Counted from the first letter of the stretch, positions 10,955 to 21,710 are shown. The stretch: DNA of 64,000 nucleotides from Ryuthela nishihirai (GCA_038380435.1 JAWZYU010000018.1:50245751-50309750); one strand, 5' to 3'. The notes: generated by a model from the letters alone, not told the origin. Numbers and translations: made by a program.

Positions 10955-12165
10955 TTTTTCTTGTATTAAACAATTTTAACTCGTTTTTTTAAAAAAAACG
11001 ATAAGTTTTCAATTTGTCGTCTGTACACGTTTGTCTGTAGACACTGAACTTTTTTTTTTTGTTTTAGAGAAAAATTAAAAATTCTTCTGCGTTCAATAGG
11101 CATAGATGAAATATTACGATTCGCACTTTCTGAATCTCGCAGAAGCTTTAATCGCGCCCTCTAACGGTGCAAATTTTGAAAAATTACAAAATGTTTAGAT
11201 GAATATTGCAAACTATGATTTTAAAGCTAGAAATTAATAATTTGATGGTGAAATGTGAACATTGTGAGGTTTCTATTGTCAACAATGAATTACTCAACTA
11301 CTCACAGGAAAATTACTCAACTATTTTCGTTTTCAGAAAATTAAAAAAACATTCTTTTTTTTAGTTCGATGGGTACTAATGAAGTATTATAATTCATATT
11401 TTCCAAATCGTTAGGTTGATTTAATTTACATCGTCAGTGGTCAATAATTATAGAATAGGTGAAACTTTTAATGAATGTTGCGAGTAATTTGTTTAGGGTA
11501 GAAATTTCTGTTGTTTTGCCCCTGAGCGGCACTTTTTTCACACCATGGGCTAAATGGCCTGGTCACATGAATCCCGAAGGCTCAGAGAAGGTTGGGGGAG
11601 GGGACCCACTGGAATACCTGTTGGGAGACAGATGGTAGCCTCTCGTCAAGGCCATCCAGTGTGTTCTTTAACGTGCAGGTGTTTTCTCGCACACGGACAA
11701 CGGCTCATCCGACAGACGGCGACCTTTCCAAGCCCATCGGTGTCCCCTACTGACAGTAGGTACGGCTGGAAATTTTGCGGAGATAAATCTCAAAGTTGAC
11801 CCAGTTGGAACTCGAAACTGGGAACTACACATTACGAGCCTGGCGTACTACCAACTGAACCTGACCCATTGAAATTTGGGTGATATGATGTCAAGATATG
11901 TTCAACTGACAGAGCAATCTGCCCCCTTTCTCTAAGAGTAGTTTGAGAAAAGCAACTTTTTAATTTTAAAGAACAAAAGACATATACTTTTCATATTGTA
12001 AAAGACTAATAAATTATTCATATTTGTGTTTTTTTTTTTCAATCATCCATTATTTTGTTTAAAATTTTAACGAGTGAAAAAAAGTAGCTAGAGAAACCTT
12101 TTTCTCTTTGAAAACGTGAATCTCCAATGCGCCGCAGGCAATATGCTTCCTTCTAGTTCAGTCAT
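10955..12165 (+). repeat. Repeat A, longest copy, split by a SINE1
   Basis: This matches in order the pieces at 40370-40650 and 43250-43970: TGTCTGTAGACACTGAACTTT, ATTACGATTCGCACTTTC, GAATATTGCAA, GGTGAAATGTGAACATTG, GGGTACTAATGAAGTATT, AAAAGCAACTTTTTAATTTT and TTTGAAAACG. SINE1 at 11510-11868 interrupts it. Total homologous length exceeds 800 bp. I see no ORF, target duplication or defined end. Confidence 0.7.
11510..11868 (-). mobile_element. SINE1 copy inside repeat A
   Basis: Minus-strand copy with a decayed tRNA head (plus-strand GGAACTCGAAACTGGG and ATTACGAGCCTGGC), the central block and the GAGCGGCACTTTTTT tail. The TSD is unclear. Confidence 0.85.
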
Positions 12166-12299
12166 ATATCAAGTTTATTACTTTATTTAACCCTGGATAA
12201 ATCTGAAAGCATAACCAAACTTTTTCATTGAATGTATAATCATAATCTAATTAATGATTTTATATTCTGACCTGGAACAATGTGAGGACTTTATGATGA

Positions 12300-12525
12300 G
12301 GAGAGAGGATTGGCTTAATCGGTAGCGCGCCAGACCCGTTATCTGAGATTCCTATGTTTGAGTCCCAACTGTGCGAACATTGAAAATTTTCTCCACTGAC
12401 CACCCTATCTTCGATAGGAAAGGTGACATGGTTAGTCTTGGAACGCTACCTGTAGGATGGGACGTTAAGTCGTGGCTCCCGAATGCAGGAAAATCATATC
12501 GTACCCTGCTTTCTCTGTGTAGAGT
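12300..12525 (+). mobile_element. SINE1 fragment, diverged, 3'-shortened
   Basis: A box TGGCTTAATCGG near 12313, B box-like TGTTTGAGTCCC near 12355 and the GATGGGACGTTAAGTCGTGG block near 12457 identify it. It ends after the TACCCTG block. Confidence 0.75.
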
Positions 12526-12539
12526 CCTTACGACTTCAT

Positions 12540-12915
12540 AAGGAGCAATGGCTCAGTCGGTAGCACACCAGGCTTGTAATCTGCTGTTCTCAGGGTCGAG
12601 TCCCAACTATGCCAATGTTGAGATTTATTTCCACTAACGCTCACCCTGCCCTCGAATAGTAAGGGGGACACCAATGGGCTTGGAAATACCGCCGTCCGTC
12701 GAATGGACGTTAAGCCGTTGTCTGGTGTGCGGGGGTGCCATACCCTGTGCACGTTAAAGAACACGCTGGATGACATTGACGAGAGGCTATCATCTGTGTC
12801 CCAACAGTTGTCCAGTGGGTCCCCTCCCTCAACTTTTTCTGAGCCCTCGGGGTCCTTGTGACCTGGCTATCTAGCCCATTTTGTGCAAAAATATGCCGCT
12901 CAGAGGTAAAAAACC
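12540..12915 (+). mobile_element. SINE1 copy, full length
   Basis: A box TGGCTCAGTCGG, anticodon-like loop CTTGTAA, B box GGGTCGAGTCC, then the central block and the GCCGCTCAGAGGTAAAAAAC tail. No clear TSD. Confidence 0.88.
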
Positions 12916-13385
12916 TGTCCAGGTGGGTCCCTTCCCCCAACCTCTCTGAGCCCTTGCGGGGCGGGGGTGGCTCAGTCGATAGCGCGCCAGGCTCGTAATC
13001 TGTAGTTCCCAGGTTCGAGTCCCAGCTGGGTCAGCGTTCAGATTTATCTCCGGAAAACTCCCCGCCTTGCCCATGGTCAGTAGGGCACACCGGTGGGCTT
13101 GGAAAAGCCACCGTCCGTCGGATGGGACGTTAAGCCGCGGCCCCGTGTGCGGGAGAGCCATACCCTGTGCACGTTAAAGAACACGCTGGATAGCCTTGAC
13201 GGGAGACTACCATCTGTCTCCCAACAGCTGTTCCAGTAGGTTCTTTTTTGCACACCATGGGCCATTTAGCCCATGGTCTGCAAAAAAGTGCCGCTCAGAG
13301 GTAAAGCAACCCAACCCAACTCTGAGCCCTTGCGACCTCGCCACACTGAGTGCGCAAAAGTGCCGCTCAGAGATAAGACAGTCCA
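12916..13385 (+). mobile_element. SINE1 3' fragment split by another SINE1
   Basis: The tail portion of an older copy (GTCCAGGTGGGTCCC at 12921, resuming at 13320 and ending in GCCGCTCAGAGATAAGACAG) hosts the copy at 12959-13319. The host sequence CTCTGAGCCCTTGCG is duplicated on either side of the insert. Confidence 0.85.
12959..13319 (+). mobile_element. SINE1 inserted into a SINE1, 15 bp TSD
   Basis: Complete head (A box TGGCTCAGTCGA, B box GGTTCGAGTCC, loop CTCGTAA). The TSD CTCTGAGCCCTTGCG lies at 12944-12958 and 13320-13334. Near 13235-13290 the usual GGGTCCCCTCCCCC segment is replaced by an inverted copy of the tail, giving a TTTTTTGCACACCATGGGC / GCCCATGGTCTGCAAAAAA foldback, so this copy was rearranged. 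Confidence 0.93.
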
Positions 13386-14254
13386 ACGTTTAAGATAACA
13401 ATTACATAATACTGCTTATTTTTGCTTCTAGCAAATTTCCAAAATATATTTCTTGTCACGAGAACTTAAAGTATTTTAAGTCCTTAAATTTTGCCGAGAG
13501 TGAAGACTATGGTTAAAGATAGACACTTACATGGTAAAGGCATAAGTTTAAATCTATTCATAAAGTTCAAAAGTGATAATTAAGGAATTAATCTCGCGTG
13601 AAAAATCATAACTACAATCGATTATTACATATCGCAAATATTAGACATAAAAAATGAGCACAGTGCCATTGGATTCCTAAGTAAATTCGACAGCGATGCT
13701 GAAGTAGCAGAACTTTTCTACTGATCAATCATAATATAAAATTTTATATGAGTATGCGTCTGAGGTGAACGTTTTGTGTATAATGTGGTAAGCATTAAAA
13801 GTAAAAACTTCATGAAATCTCCAAGCAGGATAGAGATTTTAACGTCATATGGACTATGGAAATGAATGAGGGGGAAGGCAGGGGGGACATCATATGAAGT
13901 ATGGATATGGCCGGTTTGATGGGAGTAGGGGGGTATTGGTGAGAGTGAAACGGACATTACCCTTGTCGAGACCTTTCACTATCTAACAAAAATTATTTTG
14001 TGCTTGGATTACGCAGAAATTAAAAAAAAAATTCGATAAAAAAAATGCAGTGATTGCTTTGCGAGTAAGAGAAAAAATATGTTTTGTAAATAGTTTTGTC
14101 GCAATAACAAACTTCTGTCATTAATCCAAGCTTTTCTAATAACCAATTGTCTCCAATGGTAATCGTACGAGTATTTCAGGCTGGTGCGAAATTCGATGAT
14201 TATTTTTGGTATCGTATCGACACATTCGATAACTATAAAGTTTTGGAATAAGAA
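13386..14254. other. AT-rich spacer
   Basis: No recognisable gene. The 79- and 100-aa minus-strand frames here show no domain. A purine-rich stretch with GGGGGAAGGCAGGGGGG lies near 13870. Confidence 0.4.
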
Positions 14255-14378
14255 AAGCAGTCCAGGTGGGTCCCTTCCGACGGACTTCTTTCTCTGAGCT
14301 TTCGGAGTCATTGTGACCTATTAGCCATTTAGCCCACTGTGTACAAAAAAGTGCAGCTCAGAGGTAAAACAATCCAAT
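14255..14378 (+). mobile_element. SINE1 3'-end fragment
   Basis: Runs from GTCCAGGTGGGTCCC to GCAGCTCAGAGGTAAAACAA. Head and central block are absent. Confidence 0.85.
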
Positions 14379-14611
14379 CCATCTCTCTAATAGTCCGAGG
14401 CTTCGTCACAAACTATCGAGATTTTATTACGATAGATGTTGATACCCTGCGGTTCCTGATGTACTTGACCAACGGTCTCAAATTCCGTAAGCTTGTTCCC
14501 CCTGCCTGACCCTAAGTTAGGTTTAAAAAAACCGGTCCCCAGCTGCAAAATGGGACGCCTTAAAATAATAATGCCTTTGGAAATATGGGGAGTCTGGGAA
14601 CGACAGCAGAT

Positions 14612-14782
14612 ATATCTGATCAATCTTCATGATCTGATGATTAATCAGATCATCATTCTGAATGAATGATGATCTGAATGATATGAATGAATGATTCATA
14701 TCATTCAGATGATGAATGATATGAATGTATCATTCATGATCATGATACATTCATGATCATGAATGTATCATGATTCATACAA
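14612..14782. repeat. Cluster of nested palindromes built on ATGAAT/ATCATT
   Basis: 14672-14688 (ATCTGAATGATATGAAT) pairs perfectly with 14694-14710. 14723-14733 pairs with 14742-14752, which also pairs with 14761-14771. Alternative pairings are possible across the whole 170 bp, giving a potential cruciform. No flanking TSD identified. Confidence 0.85.
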
Positions 14783-15129
14783 CAGTTAGGGAACAGTAAA
14801 TGGTAACAATAAATTTAGCAGCGATAACTTCAGGATAACTGTAGGGATAGCATGATAAATATCTATGCTTCTAGCAAATTTCCCTTTTTTAAATACGACT
14901 TGAAATTTAGCAGTGCAATGCAGGCCACAGCTAGAAACATTCTCTGAAAATTAGAAACTTTTACTGTGAATTTTGCCCATAAGTTATCAATGCCACAGAC
15001 ACACACACACACCTTCTTTTAATACTATAGATCTCTGCTTAATAATAGTGAATTTGCGTGTTCCACTGTGAAAACATCTGAAAGCTGGCTGTGTCTGGTT
15101 TCTGACTGATAGTGCCACATATATCAATA
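14783..15129. other. Spacer with short AC microsatellite
   Basis: CACACACACACAC lies near 14999-15012. Nothing else recognised. Confidence 0.5.
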
Positions 15130-15464
15130 TCTCCAGACCGCAAAGCAGTTCCCAGGTTCGAGTCTCACCTGGGTCAGCTTTGAGATTTATCTCAGCGAAA
15201 CCAGCCGCCTCCATCGAATAGGACGTTAAGTCGTTCCCCCGTGTGCTCTCCCGCACACGGCTTAACGTCTCATTCGACGTTCCCCCTTTGCACTTCAAAG
15301 ATCACGCTGGAAGGCCTTGACTGGAGGCTTCTATCTGTCTCCCAACAGCTGCTCCAGTCGGTTCCTCCCCCAACCTTCTCTGAGACTTCGGAGTCCTTGT
15401 GACCTGGCCATTTAGCCCATTGTGTGCAAAAAAGTGCCGTTCACAGGTGAAACAACCCAACCAA
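15130..15464 (+). mobile_element. SINE1 copy with an internal foldback
   Basis: B box GGTTCGAGTCT is present; the 5' part of the tRNA head is degraded. At 15218-15281 GACGTTAAGTCG..CCCCCGTGTG is followed by its inverted form CACACGGCTTAACGTC, so part of the central block is present in both orientations. Ends in AAACAACCCAACC. Confidence 0.85.
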
Positions 15465-15686
15465 GACCTAAAAAATCTCTTCACAGCTACCATTATCCGA
15501 GGTTAATGTGGAGAGGATAGTTCATTAGATAAGAACATCTGATATCCTCCTATCAGGGATCATTGCCCCCACTCTCACCTAAATTCAGTATTTTTAACCG
15601 CTCACCTTCTTCAGATAGATATTTATGGACAGCAATTATACACAGAAGAAATTCTACCACTAAGGCTATCCTTCCTTGATATACTA

Positions 15687-16130
15687 CAGGGTGTCCCTGA
15701 ATTCATAGCCCAGACGTGAGGGGATGGTAGTACACACCGAACCCACCAATATTCGTCATAGATTATGCGGCCGCAAACGCAGTGAGGAGTCGGAAATGAA
15801 GGACAGACACAGAGGTTTCCAGAGTGACATTTATTGGAGATTATTACAACAAATGCTCAAACGTCCGCCCACCAACGTTGATATAAGCGGCACAACGGCG
15901 GAGTAGTGATCGGCGTACCTCTGTTCGTAAACACCAAGCTTGTTGCACACATCGGCGGCTGAGAATGCTGGGGTTTGGCCGATGCAGCGCTTATAAACCG
16001 CGCCGCCTCGTCTGCGCCCCCTAACGGCACCGGGCTGCGTTTGCGGCCGCATATTCTATGACGAATATTGGTGGGTTCGGTGTGTACTACCATCCCCTCA
16101 CGTTTGGACCATGAATTCAGGGACACCCTG
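15687..16130. mobile_element. 444 bp TA-flanked MITE with about 95 bp terminal inverted repeats
   Basis: The left TIR at 15687-15781 (CAGGGTGTCCCTGAATTC..) mirrors the right TIR at 16035-16130 (..GAATTCAGGGACACCCTG) with few mismatches; both include GCGGCCGCA. TA lies immediately outside each end. CAGGGTGTCCC ends and a TA target fit the Tc1/mariner/IS630 superfamily. The interior is GC-rich with short broken frames and no DDE block, so the element is non-autonomous or deleted. Confidence 0.9.
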
Positions 16131-16223
16131 TATATGAAGTTGATTCTCAGACTTTCATTCTCACAGATTCTACGCTGTCCTACCAAAATATTACAGAATT
16201 CCCATGTTATTTTACTGGAAACA

Positions 16224-16375
16224 TCGAAGTTCTTTAATTTCTAAAATGTGCATTTAAAAAATGTGAGTGGAGATAAAGATCGGAATCAAATCAATTTCAA
16301 TCTCAATTGTCAATATTCGTTCAGTACATTTAAAGAGTTATGGACGCTGAAATATTTCACAATAGGTTATGGTGT
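16224..16375 (+). repeat. Solo arm of the foldback repeat family
   Basis: TCGAAGTTCTTTAATTT, GGAGATAAAGATCGGAATCAA, ATATTCGTTCAGTACATTTA and AGAGTTATGGACGCTGAAAT follow the left arm at 32858 in order. The opposite arm is not visible downstream. Confidence 0.65.
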
Positions 16376-17382
16376 TTTATAAAAATTATGTACAATTATC
16401 TAACATTGAAATAACCAATACGCAAACTTATAAAATGTACATTTTATTAAATAGTTTGAAACAATACTTATTATTTAAGTTTTATTCAATTCCTGAAGTA
16501 AAATTCTATGATGCTTTACTATTGGGAAATATTTTGGCAGTTGATCTGATTTAATCAGATTTTATTTTTAATTACCTAGAATCACATATTTCCATTAAAC
16601 TCATTTGTAGAAGTTATAGGTTTCAAGTTATATTCCTATTGATAAAACTGGTAAATTTTCTACTTCTTTGTTAGCGAAGTTAATATATTGTTTCTATACT
16701 TCCATCAGTCTGTGTAATCCTCGTCTGCCCTAAAAATTTCACTCATCTATGGACGTTCCCTGATTTTCAATTACACATCTGAATTACTTTCTCTAGGAAC
16801 TTTAACCGCCATCTTAAGCTCTTTGCCCAAATTATATTAAAGATTGGTAAATTGCAAAGCGCTTCAAATATCATCGCCTAATTTCGCTGTCTACATCAAG
16901 AACCTATATAAGCAATAACAGCATAAATATAAAAAAAACTTTGTGGAGAGCAAAAAATGCCTGCTTTTTTTTTTTAATGTTAACGTTATCATTACTGGCC
17001 TTTGAAAGCTGTTTATTCGCACACTGAGATTAATTAAGCCATTTAAAAACCGTAATTAGGCCCTTTTTTTGTCCGTTATTTCACTTCAAAGTGAAAAGAG
17101 TTTTAAAAGCAGAAAAAAAATATTATTCCCTTTTGAATTAAATTGAGCAATTAACTAACTTCTTTTATAACCAAAAACATTATAAGAATCTCAGTTTAAA
17201 ACAGTTTCATACTCGTATGGCGCAATATCACAAAGGAAAAGCAGAAGAGCATATTACTTCCTAAATGTTGTAGAAAAACAATACTCGGCCCAAATTTATT
17301 ATCTTAATGGTTAAAAGATTAAATTACCTTCGTTTTTCATCCACTCTTCTATAATAAGATCCTAACTCAAACCACCCAAAAA
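16376..17382. other. AT-rich spacer
   Basis: No gene, RNA or terminal repeat recognised over about 1 kb. Short A and T tracts only. Confidence 0.45.
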
Positions 17383-17785
17383 AGACGGAGATGTCTCAGT
17401 TGATAGTGCGCTAGAATCACAATCTGCAGTTCCCGGGTTCAAATCCCAACTGTTGAAATTTACCTCTACTAACCGCCATCCTTCCCTCGGTAAGAAAGTG
17501 GACACCGATGGGCTTGGAAAGGTCAGCGGGCCTCAGATGTGATGTAAAGCCGTTTATCCTGGTACGGAAGAAAGCCATACCTTGTGCATGTTAAAGAACA
17601 TGTTGAATGGCACGGACGAGAGAGACCCATATCCTGTGTGCATGTTAAAAAACACATTTTATAGCTTGGACAGGAGGCTTCCACTTGTCTCCCAACAGCT
17701 GTCGAGTGGGTCCTATTTCCCAAACTTTATGAGTTATTGTGACCTGCTACTTTTAGATATTGTGCGCTCGGAGGTAATATTCCGA
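17383..17785 (+). mobile_element. SINE1 copy, diverged
   Basis: A box-like TGTCTCAGTTGAT, loop ATCACAA, B box GGTTCAAATCC. The GTGCATGTTAAAGAACATG motif of the central block occurs twice (about 17583 and 17637), an internal duplication of about 55 bp. Confidence 0.85.
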
Positions 17786-18048
17786 AAGCAAAAAAAAACC
17801 TATTCAGTTAGAGTGTCTCAGCCGATATGGTGTCATGTACGTTATCTGTCCGGCCCCTAACTTCGACGAGAAAAGATACCTCAATGCGTTTGTAATGACG
17901 CTATTAGTCATAGATACTGATGACTTTAGTTTTGCATACTGGAACTTTGAATTAGGTAACCCATCATCTTTATCATTTTTTTTATTTAGTAAAAGTACAT
18001 ATAATTTAGATAAAACACATAACATTGCATTAGTTTCCTTTTGCCATA

Positions 18049-18418
18049 GGGGTGGGGTGGCTCAGTCGGTAGCACGTCAGGATCATAATCTACATTTCCC
18101 ATGTTCGCTTGTCAGCTTTGAAATTTATCTCCGCAAAACTCCTAACCCTATCCTCGGTCAGTAAGTGACACTGATGGGCTTGGAAAAGCGCCCGTCCGTC
18201 GGATGGAATGTTAAGCAGTGGCCTCGTATGCGGAAGAATCATACCCTATGCAAGTTAAAGAACATGCTGGATGACCTTGACGGGATGATGCCATCTGCCT
18301 CCTACAGCTGACCAATGCATCCACTTTCCCAGCTTTCTCTGATCCTTCGAGGTCCTTGTAACCTGGCCATTTATCCCATTATGTGCAAAAAATGAAGCTC
18401 AGAGATTGAACAACCAAA
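18049..18418 (+). mobile_element. SINE1 copy, full length
   Basis: A box TGGCTCAGTCGG and an anticodon-like loop ATCATAA that keeps the CAT expected of tRNA-Met. The B box is decayed (TGTTCGCTTGTC). Ends AGAGATTGAACAACCAAATC. Confidence 0.88.
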
Positions 18419-19140
18419 TCTTTTGCCATATATTAGATACATTTACAGCTTCCGTAACACTAGTAGCGGTATTGGTATCCATCTGTAGGCAATATTCCTA
18501 AACTGTTTGTGTATGGAGCTGTTGGCCCAGATCTTCGAAGGAAACAGTCGAAATGGATACTGGACAAACGTAAATGTAAAAAAAGGACAACTTGGTGGCA
18601 AGTAAATGGTTTAAAAAAAAAGCAAAACACACGGATCTAACCACAGCCGGAGGGAGCCAAAGTGGGTCACCTTCTTAAAACTTATTCTGACTCTTTATTG
18701 TTATCATTTATCCCATTGTATAGAAAAATAGTGGGATTGGTAGAACGTCATAACAGAATCCAGGTTATCAATAAAGAAACAGCTAGTGACACAAAAACGA
18801 GAAGATTCATCTCCATTTTTTTAAAAAGTTGCATCTTCCTCACACCACCTGCCCACAACGTTTATTAAACACGAGAGAAGAAATGGTAACATTTATCTAT
18901 GAACAGCCTTAAACTTTCCAGTCTAAGCTCCAGTTTAGAGTTGGACAATACTTGGGGCCAGTAATTTGTAAAACGAATCTCGTCCCTAAAGCTCGGGCAC
19001 AAAACCATCGATAGAAACCTACTTTTACTTGCTTCGGTACGTCCTATCCACTCACAAGAATTGTGATAAAATATTCAAAGAAAATCTTAAAACGTCATAC
19101 TTTGAATAAAAATTTCCGCATATGAATATTTGACAGGATT
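18419..19140. other. Spacer, no gene recognised
   Basis: Includes a 68-aa frame (18662-18868) without known motif. No terminal repeats. Confidence 0.4.
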
Positions 19141-19400
19141 CATTTGGACCGCTTTTTCGTTTTACATCTCCACATTACGAGAGCACTTTAGAGGCGAGCT
19201 ACCCAACAAAGCCGAGACACCCGAGTGCTGAAAGAAACATTTCGACCAGAGGCTGAGCTGTCGCCGCTGCCGTCTAAACGTCGTTACGGGTGAAATGATC
19301 ACTCTGTCACTTGTCGCTGGGGCTGTTTTCTTTGCATCAAGAACAAAAACGGAGAGAGATTTAAAAGCATAGGAGGACACTGGAGTTTCTCGTTTCCTTT
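19141..19400. other. Locally balanced-composition, apparently unique stretch
   Basis: GC content rises here (CGAGCTACCCAACAAAGCCG, TGTCGCCGCTGCCGTCTAAA) and I saw no second copy in the window. It could be a degraded element or host regulatory/exonic sequence. The 72-aa minus-strand frame over it has no recognised domain. Confidence 0.25.
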
Positions 19401-19810
19401 TCTCCTTTGATTTACTTTAAGAAATGGCATTCCCTGAGAATAATTTTTTCTTTTTCGTTCTCAGGATTAGTAGATATGATGTGCTTCTTCTCGACACAGT
19501 AGTAATGTGATTCTGAAATGTTGCACACTTTATCGGTAAATATGTAATAGTTTCTCGGAGGAAAATGGTTTCTCTTTCGTTGCTTTCATTCTTCTTTGCG
19601 GTCTGGTTTTCTGACTGCCAAATTTTCGGCATTTGATCGAAAGTGTCTTTAAATTCGATATTTTGAATTTTTCTGATTTTGTTTTGCTTCATTTTTGGTT
19701 CACTATTTTTTTTTCTGTGTTGTTGCTTTAACCATTTGAAAGATAAAACTAAATTTTGATTGCGATTGCAATTGCCTTTTTAACTATAAGTGAGTTTAAG
19801 AAAAAGCTGG

Positions 19811-20194
19811 GGGCGGGGGTGGCTCAGTCGGTAGCGCGCCAGGCTCGTAATCTGTAGTTCCCTGGTTCGAGTCCCAGCTGGGTCAGCGTTGAGATTTATC
19901 TCCGCAAAATTCTCCGCCCTGCCCACGGTCAGTAGGGGACACCGATGGGCTTGGAAAGGCCGCCGTCCGTCGGATGGGACGTTAAGCCGTGGCCCCGTGT
20001 GCGGGAGAGACGTACCCTGTGCACGTTAAAGAACACGCTGGATTGCCTTGACGGGAGGCTACCATCTGTCTCCCAACAGCCGTTCTAGTGGGTCCCCTCC
20101 CCCAACCTTCTCTGAGCCTTCGGGGTCCATGTGACCTGGCCATTTAGCCCATGGTATGCAAAAAAGTGCCGCTCAGAGGTAAAACAACCCAACC
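19811..20194 (+). mobile_element. SINE1 reference copy, 384 bp, 14 bp TSD
   Basis: The cleanest full copy. TSD TAAGAAAAAGCTGG at 19797-19810 and 20195-20208. A box TGGCTCAGTCGG (19820-19831) and B box GGTTCGAGTCC (19864-19874) lie in a tRNA-shaped head whose anticodon loop is CTCGTAA (19844-19850). The layout matches elongator tRNA-Met with CAT changed to CGT. Positions 19971-20035 (GATGGGACGTTAAGCCG..GTGCACGTTAAAGAAC) match, from memory, the Nin-DC SINE domain consensus. The 3' part (GTGACCTGGCCATTTAGCCC, GTGCCGCTCAGAGG) probably mimics the tail of a partner LINE. Ends AAAACAACCCAACC without poly(A). Confidence 0.95.
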
Positions 20195-20349
20195 TAAGAA
20201 AAAGCTGGTAGCATTATGTCATAAATCGTTTAAAGGATTAAATTTCCGTTTGTTTTTCGCCATTAAAAGTAATTACTTAAAAATATCTCATGCATTAACT
20301 CTTTAACGCTTAAGAAATCTCAGAAAAGGGTGAAGTACTATTTGGTTGG

Positions 20350-20735
20350 TTGTTGGGTTGTTTTATCTCTGAGGGGGCGATTTTTTGCACACAATGGCCT
20401 AAATGACCTGGTAACAAGGACTCCGTAGGCTCAGAGAAGGTTGTGGGAGGGAACCCACTGGACAGCTGTTAGGAGATAGATGGTAGCCTCCCACCAAGGC
20501 CATCCAGTGTATTCTTTAACGTGCGCAGGGTATGGCTCTCCCGCACACGGGGCCATAGTTTAAGATCACATCCGAATATGGTAGCCTTTCCAAGCCCATC
20601 GATGTCCCTTACTGGCCGTGGGCAGAGCGGGGATTTTTGCGGAGATAAATCTCAATTCTGACTCAGCTGGGACTCGAACCTGGGAAATGCAGATTACGAG
20701 CCTAGCGGTTACCGGCTGAGCCACTCCCGCCGAGC
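20350..20735 (-). mobile_element. SINE1 copy, full length
   Basis: Plus-strand TGTTGGGTTGTTTTATC marks its 3' end; GGGACTCGAACCTGGG and GAGCCACTCCCGCC mark the tRNA head. The A and B boxes are recognisable on the minus strand. Confidence 0.9.
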
Positions 20736-20836
20736 ATTATTCGAATTTCGGCCGTTTTTTGCATTTAAGGGTTAAAGGAAAAAGTTTTATATTACTAAAC
20801 CAAATTAAATGAAGTTCATCATTTCGATTATCATTG

Positions 20837-21265
20837 TGGCGGGGGTGGTTCGTTGGTAGGGCGAGAAGCTCGAAATATACAGTTCTCAGGTTCGATTGCC
20901 AACTCTGCCAATATTCATATTTCTTTCTCGTAACGCCCGCACTGCCTTTAATGAGCAACGGGATATCGATGAGCTTGAAAATTACATCAACCGGATGGCT
21001 CGTAATCTGTAGTTCTCAGGTTCGATTCCCATCTGTGCCAGTGTGGAATTTATCTCCGCTAACCTTCACCCTGCCCTCGATCAGAAAGGGGACACCGATG
21101 TGTTTTGAAAAGGCCTTTGAAAAGGTCAGGGCGTAAAGCCGTGGCCCGTGTGCGGGAAAGCCATACCCTTTGCACATTAAAAAATAGATTGGGCGGTCTT
21201 GACAAAAGGCTTCCATCTGTCTCTAACAACTGTCCAGTGAATCCCTTTCTCTCAATTTTCTCTTC
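20837..21265 (+). mobile_element. SINE1 copy, rearranged with two partial heads
   Basis: A first head (GGTTCGTTGG, B box GGTTCGATTGCC near 20890) is followed by a second anticodon-to-B-box segment (CTCGTAATCTGTAGTTCTCA then GGTTCGATTCCC near 21018). The central GTGCACATTAAAAAATAG and the CCAGTGAATCCC region follow; the tail is replaced by an inverted SINE1 fragment. Confidence 0.8.
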
Positions 21266-21475
21266 GAATGGCTCTCCTGCACAAGGGCCAAAGGCTTTGC
21301 GTCCCATCTGACGGACGGCGGTCTTTCCAAACCAAGTTGTGTTCCCTTTCTTACCATGGGCAGGGCAAGCATTAGCGGAGATAAATCTCAACGTTGGCAC
21401 AGTTGGGGCTCGAATGTGGGAACTGCAGATTACGAGCCTGGAGTTCTGCCTGTTGAGCAAACGACCTCTCCAACC
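21266..21475 (-). mobile_element. SINE1 5' half, inverted against its neighbour
   Basis: Plus-strand GGCTCTCCTGCACAAGGGCC through GGGCTCGAATGTGGG and ATTACGAGCCTGGAG is the reverse of the head and central block. It forms an inverted pair with the copy at 20837-21265. Confidence 0.85.
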
Positions 21476-21559
21476 GTCTTCGATGGAATATAAAAAAATT
21501 AGATACCTATGAACTAAGACTTGGTGGCCGCATCGAATTGTTCTATTTATAACTTAAAC

Positions 21560-21710
21560 CAGGAATGGCAAAACTTTTTCTGCAACGTAAGTCTCATGTT
21601 TCAAACGCGTCGCATGACATCCAGGGCGAATGTTTTACTTGATATTTTGCAAATCGGGAGGTATGTCACTGACATAATTGGCACATGTTGCCACAGGTTG
21701 CCCATCCGTG
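21560..21710. mobile_element. Probable hAT-type MITE, 151 bp
   Basis: Begins CAGGAATGGCAAAACTTTTT and ends GGTTGCCCATCCGTG, approximate inverted ends of the CAGGGATGGCAAAC hAT type (recollection). The 8 bp flanks ACTTAAAC (21552-21559) and ATCTAAAC (21711-21718) agree at six positions. Confidence 0.6.

Noticed and set aside
13300..13320. Telomere-like CAACCCAACCCAAC
   Set aside because: It is the regular 3' end of SINE1 and does not match the TTAGG arthropod telomere unit.
19813..19884. Functional tRNA gene
   Set aside because: The tRNA-like head is fused to a SINE body, the acceptor stem does not close, and dozens of copies exist with TSDs.
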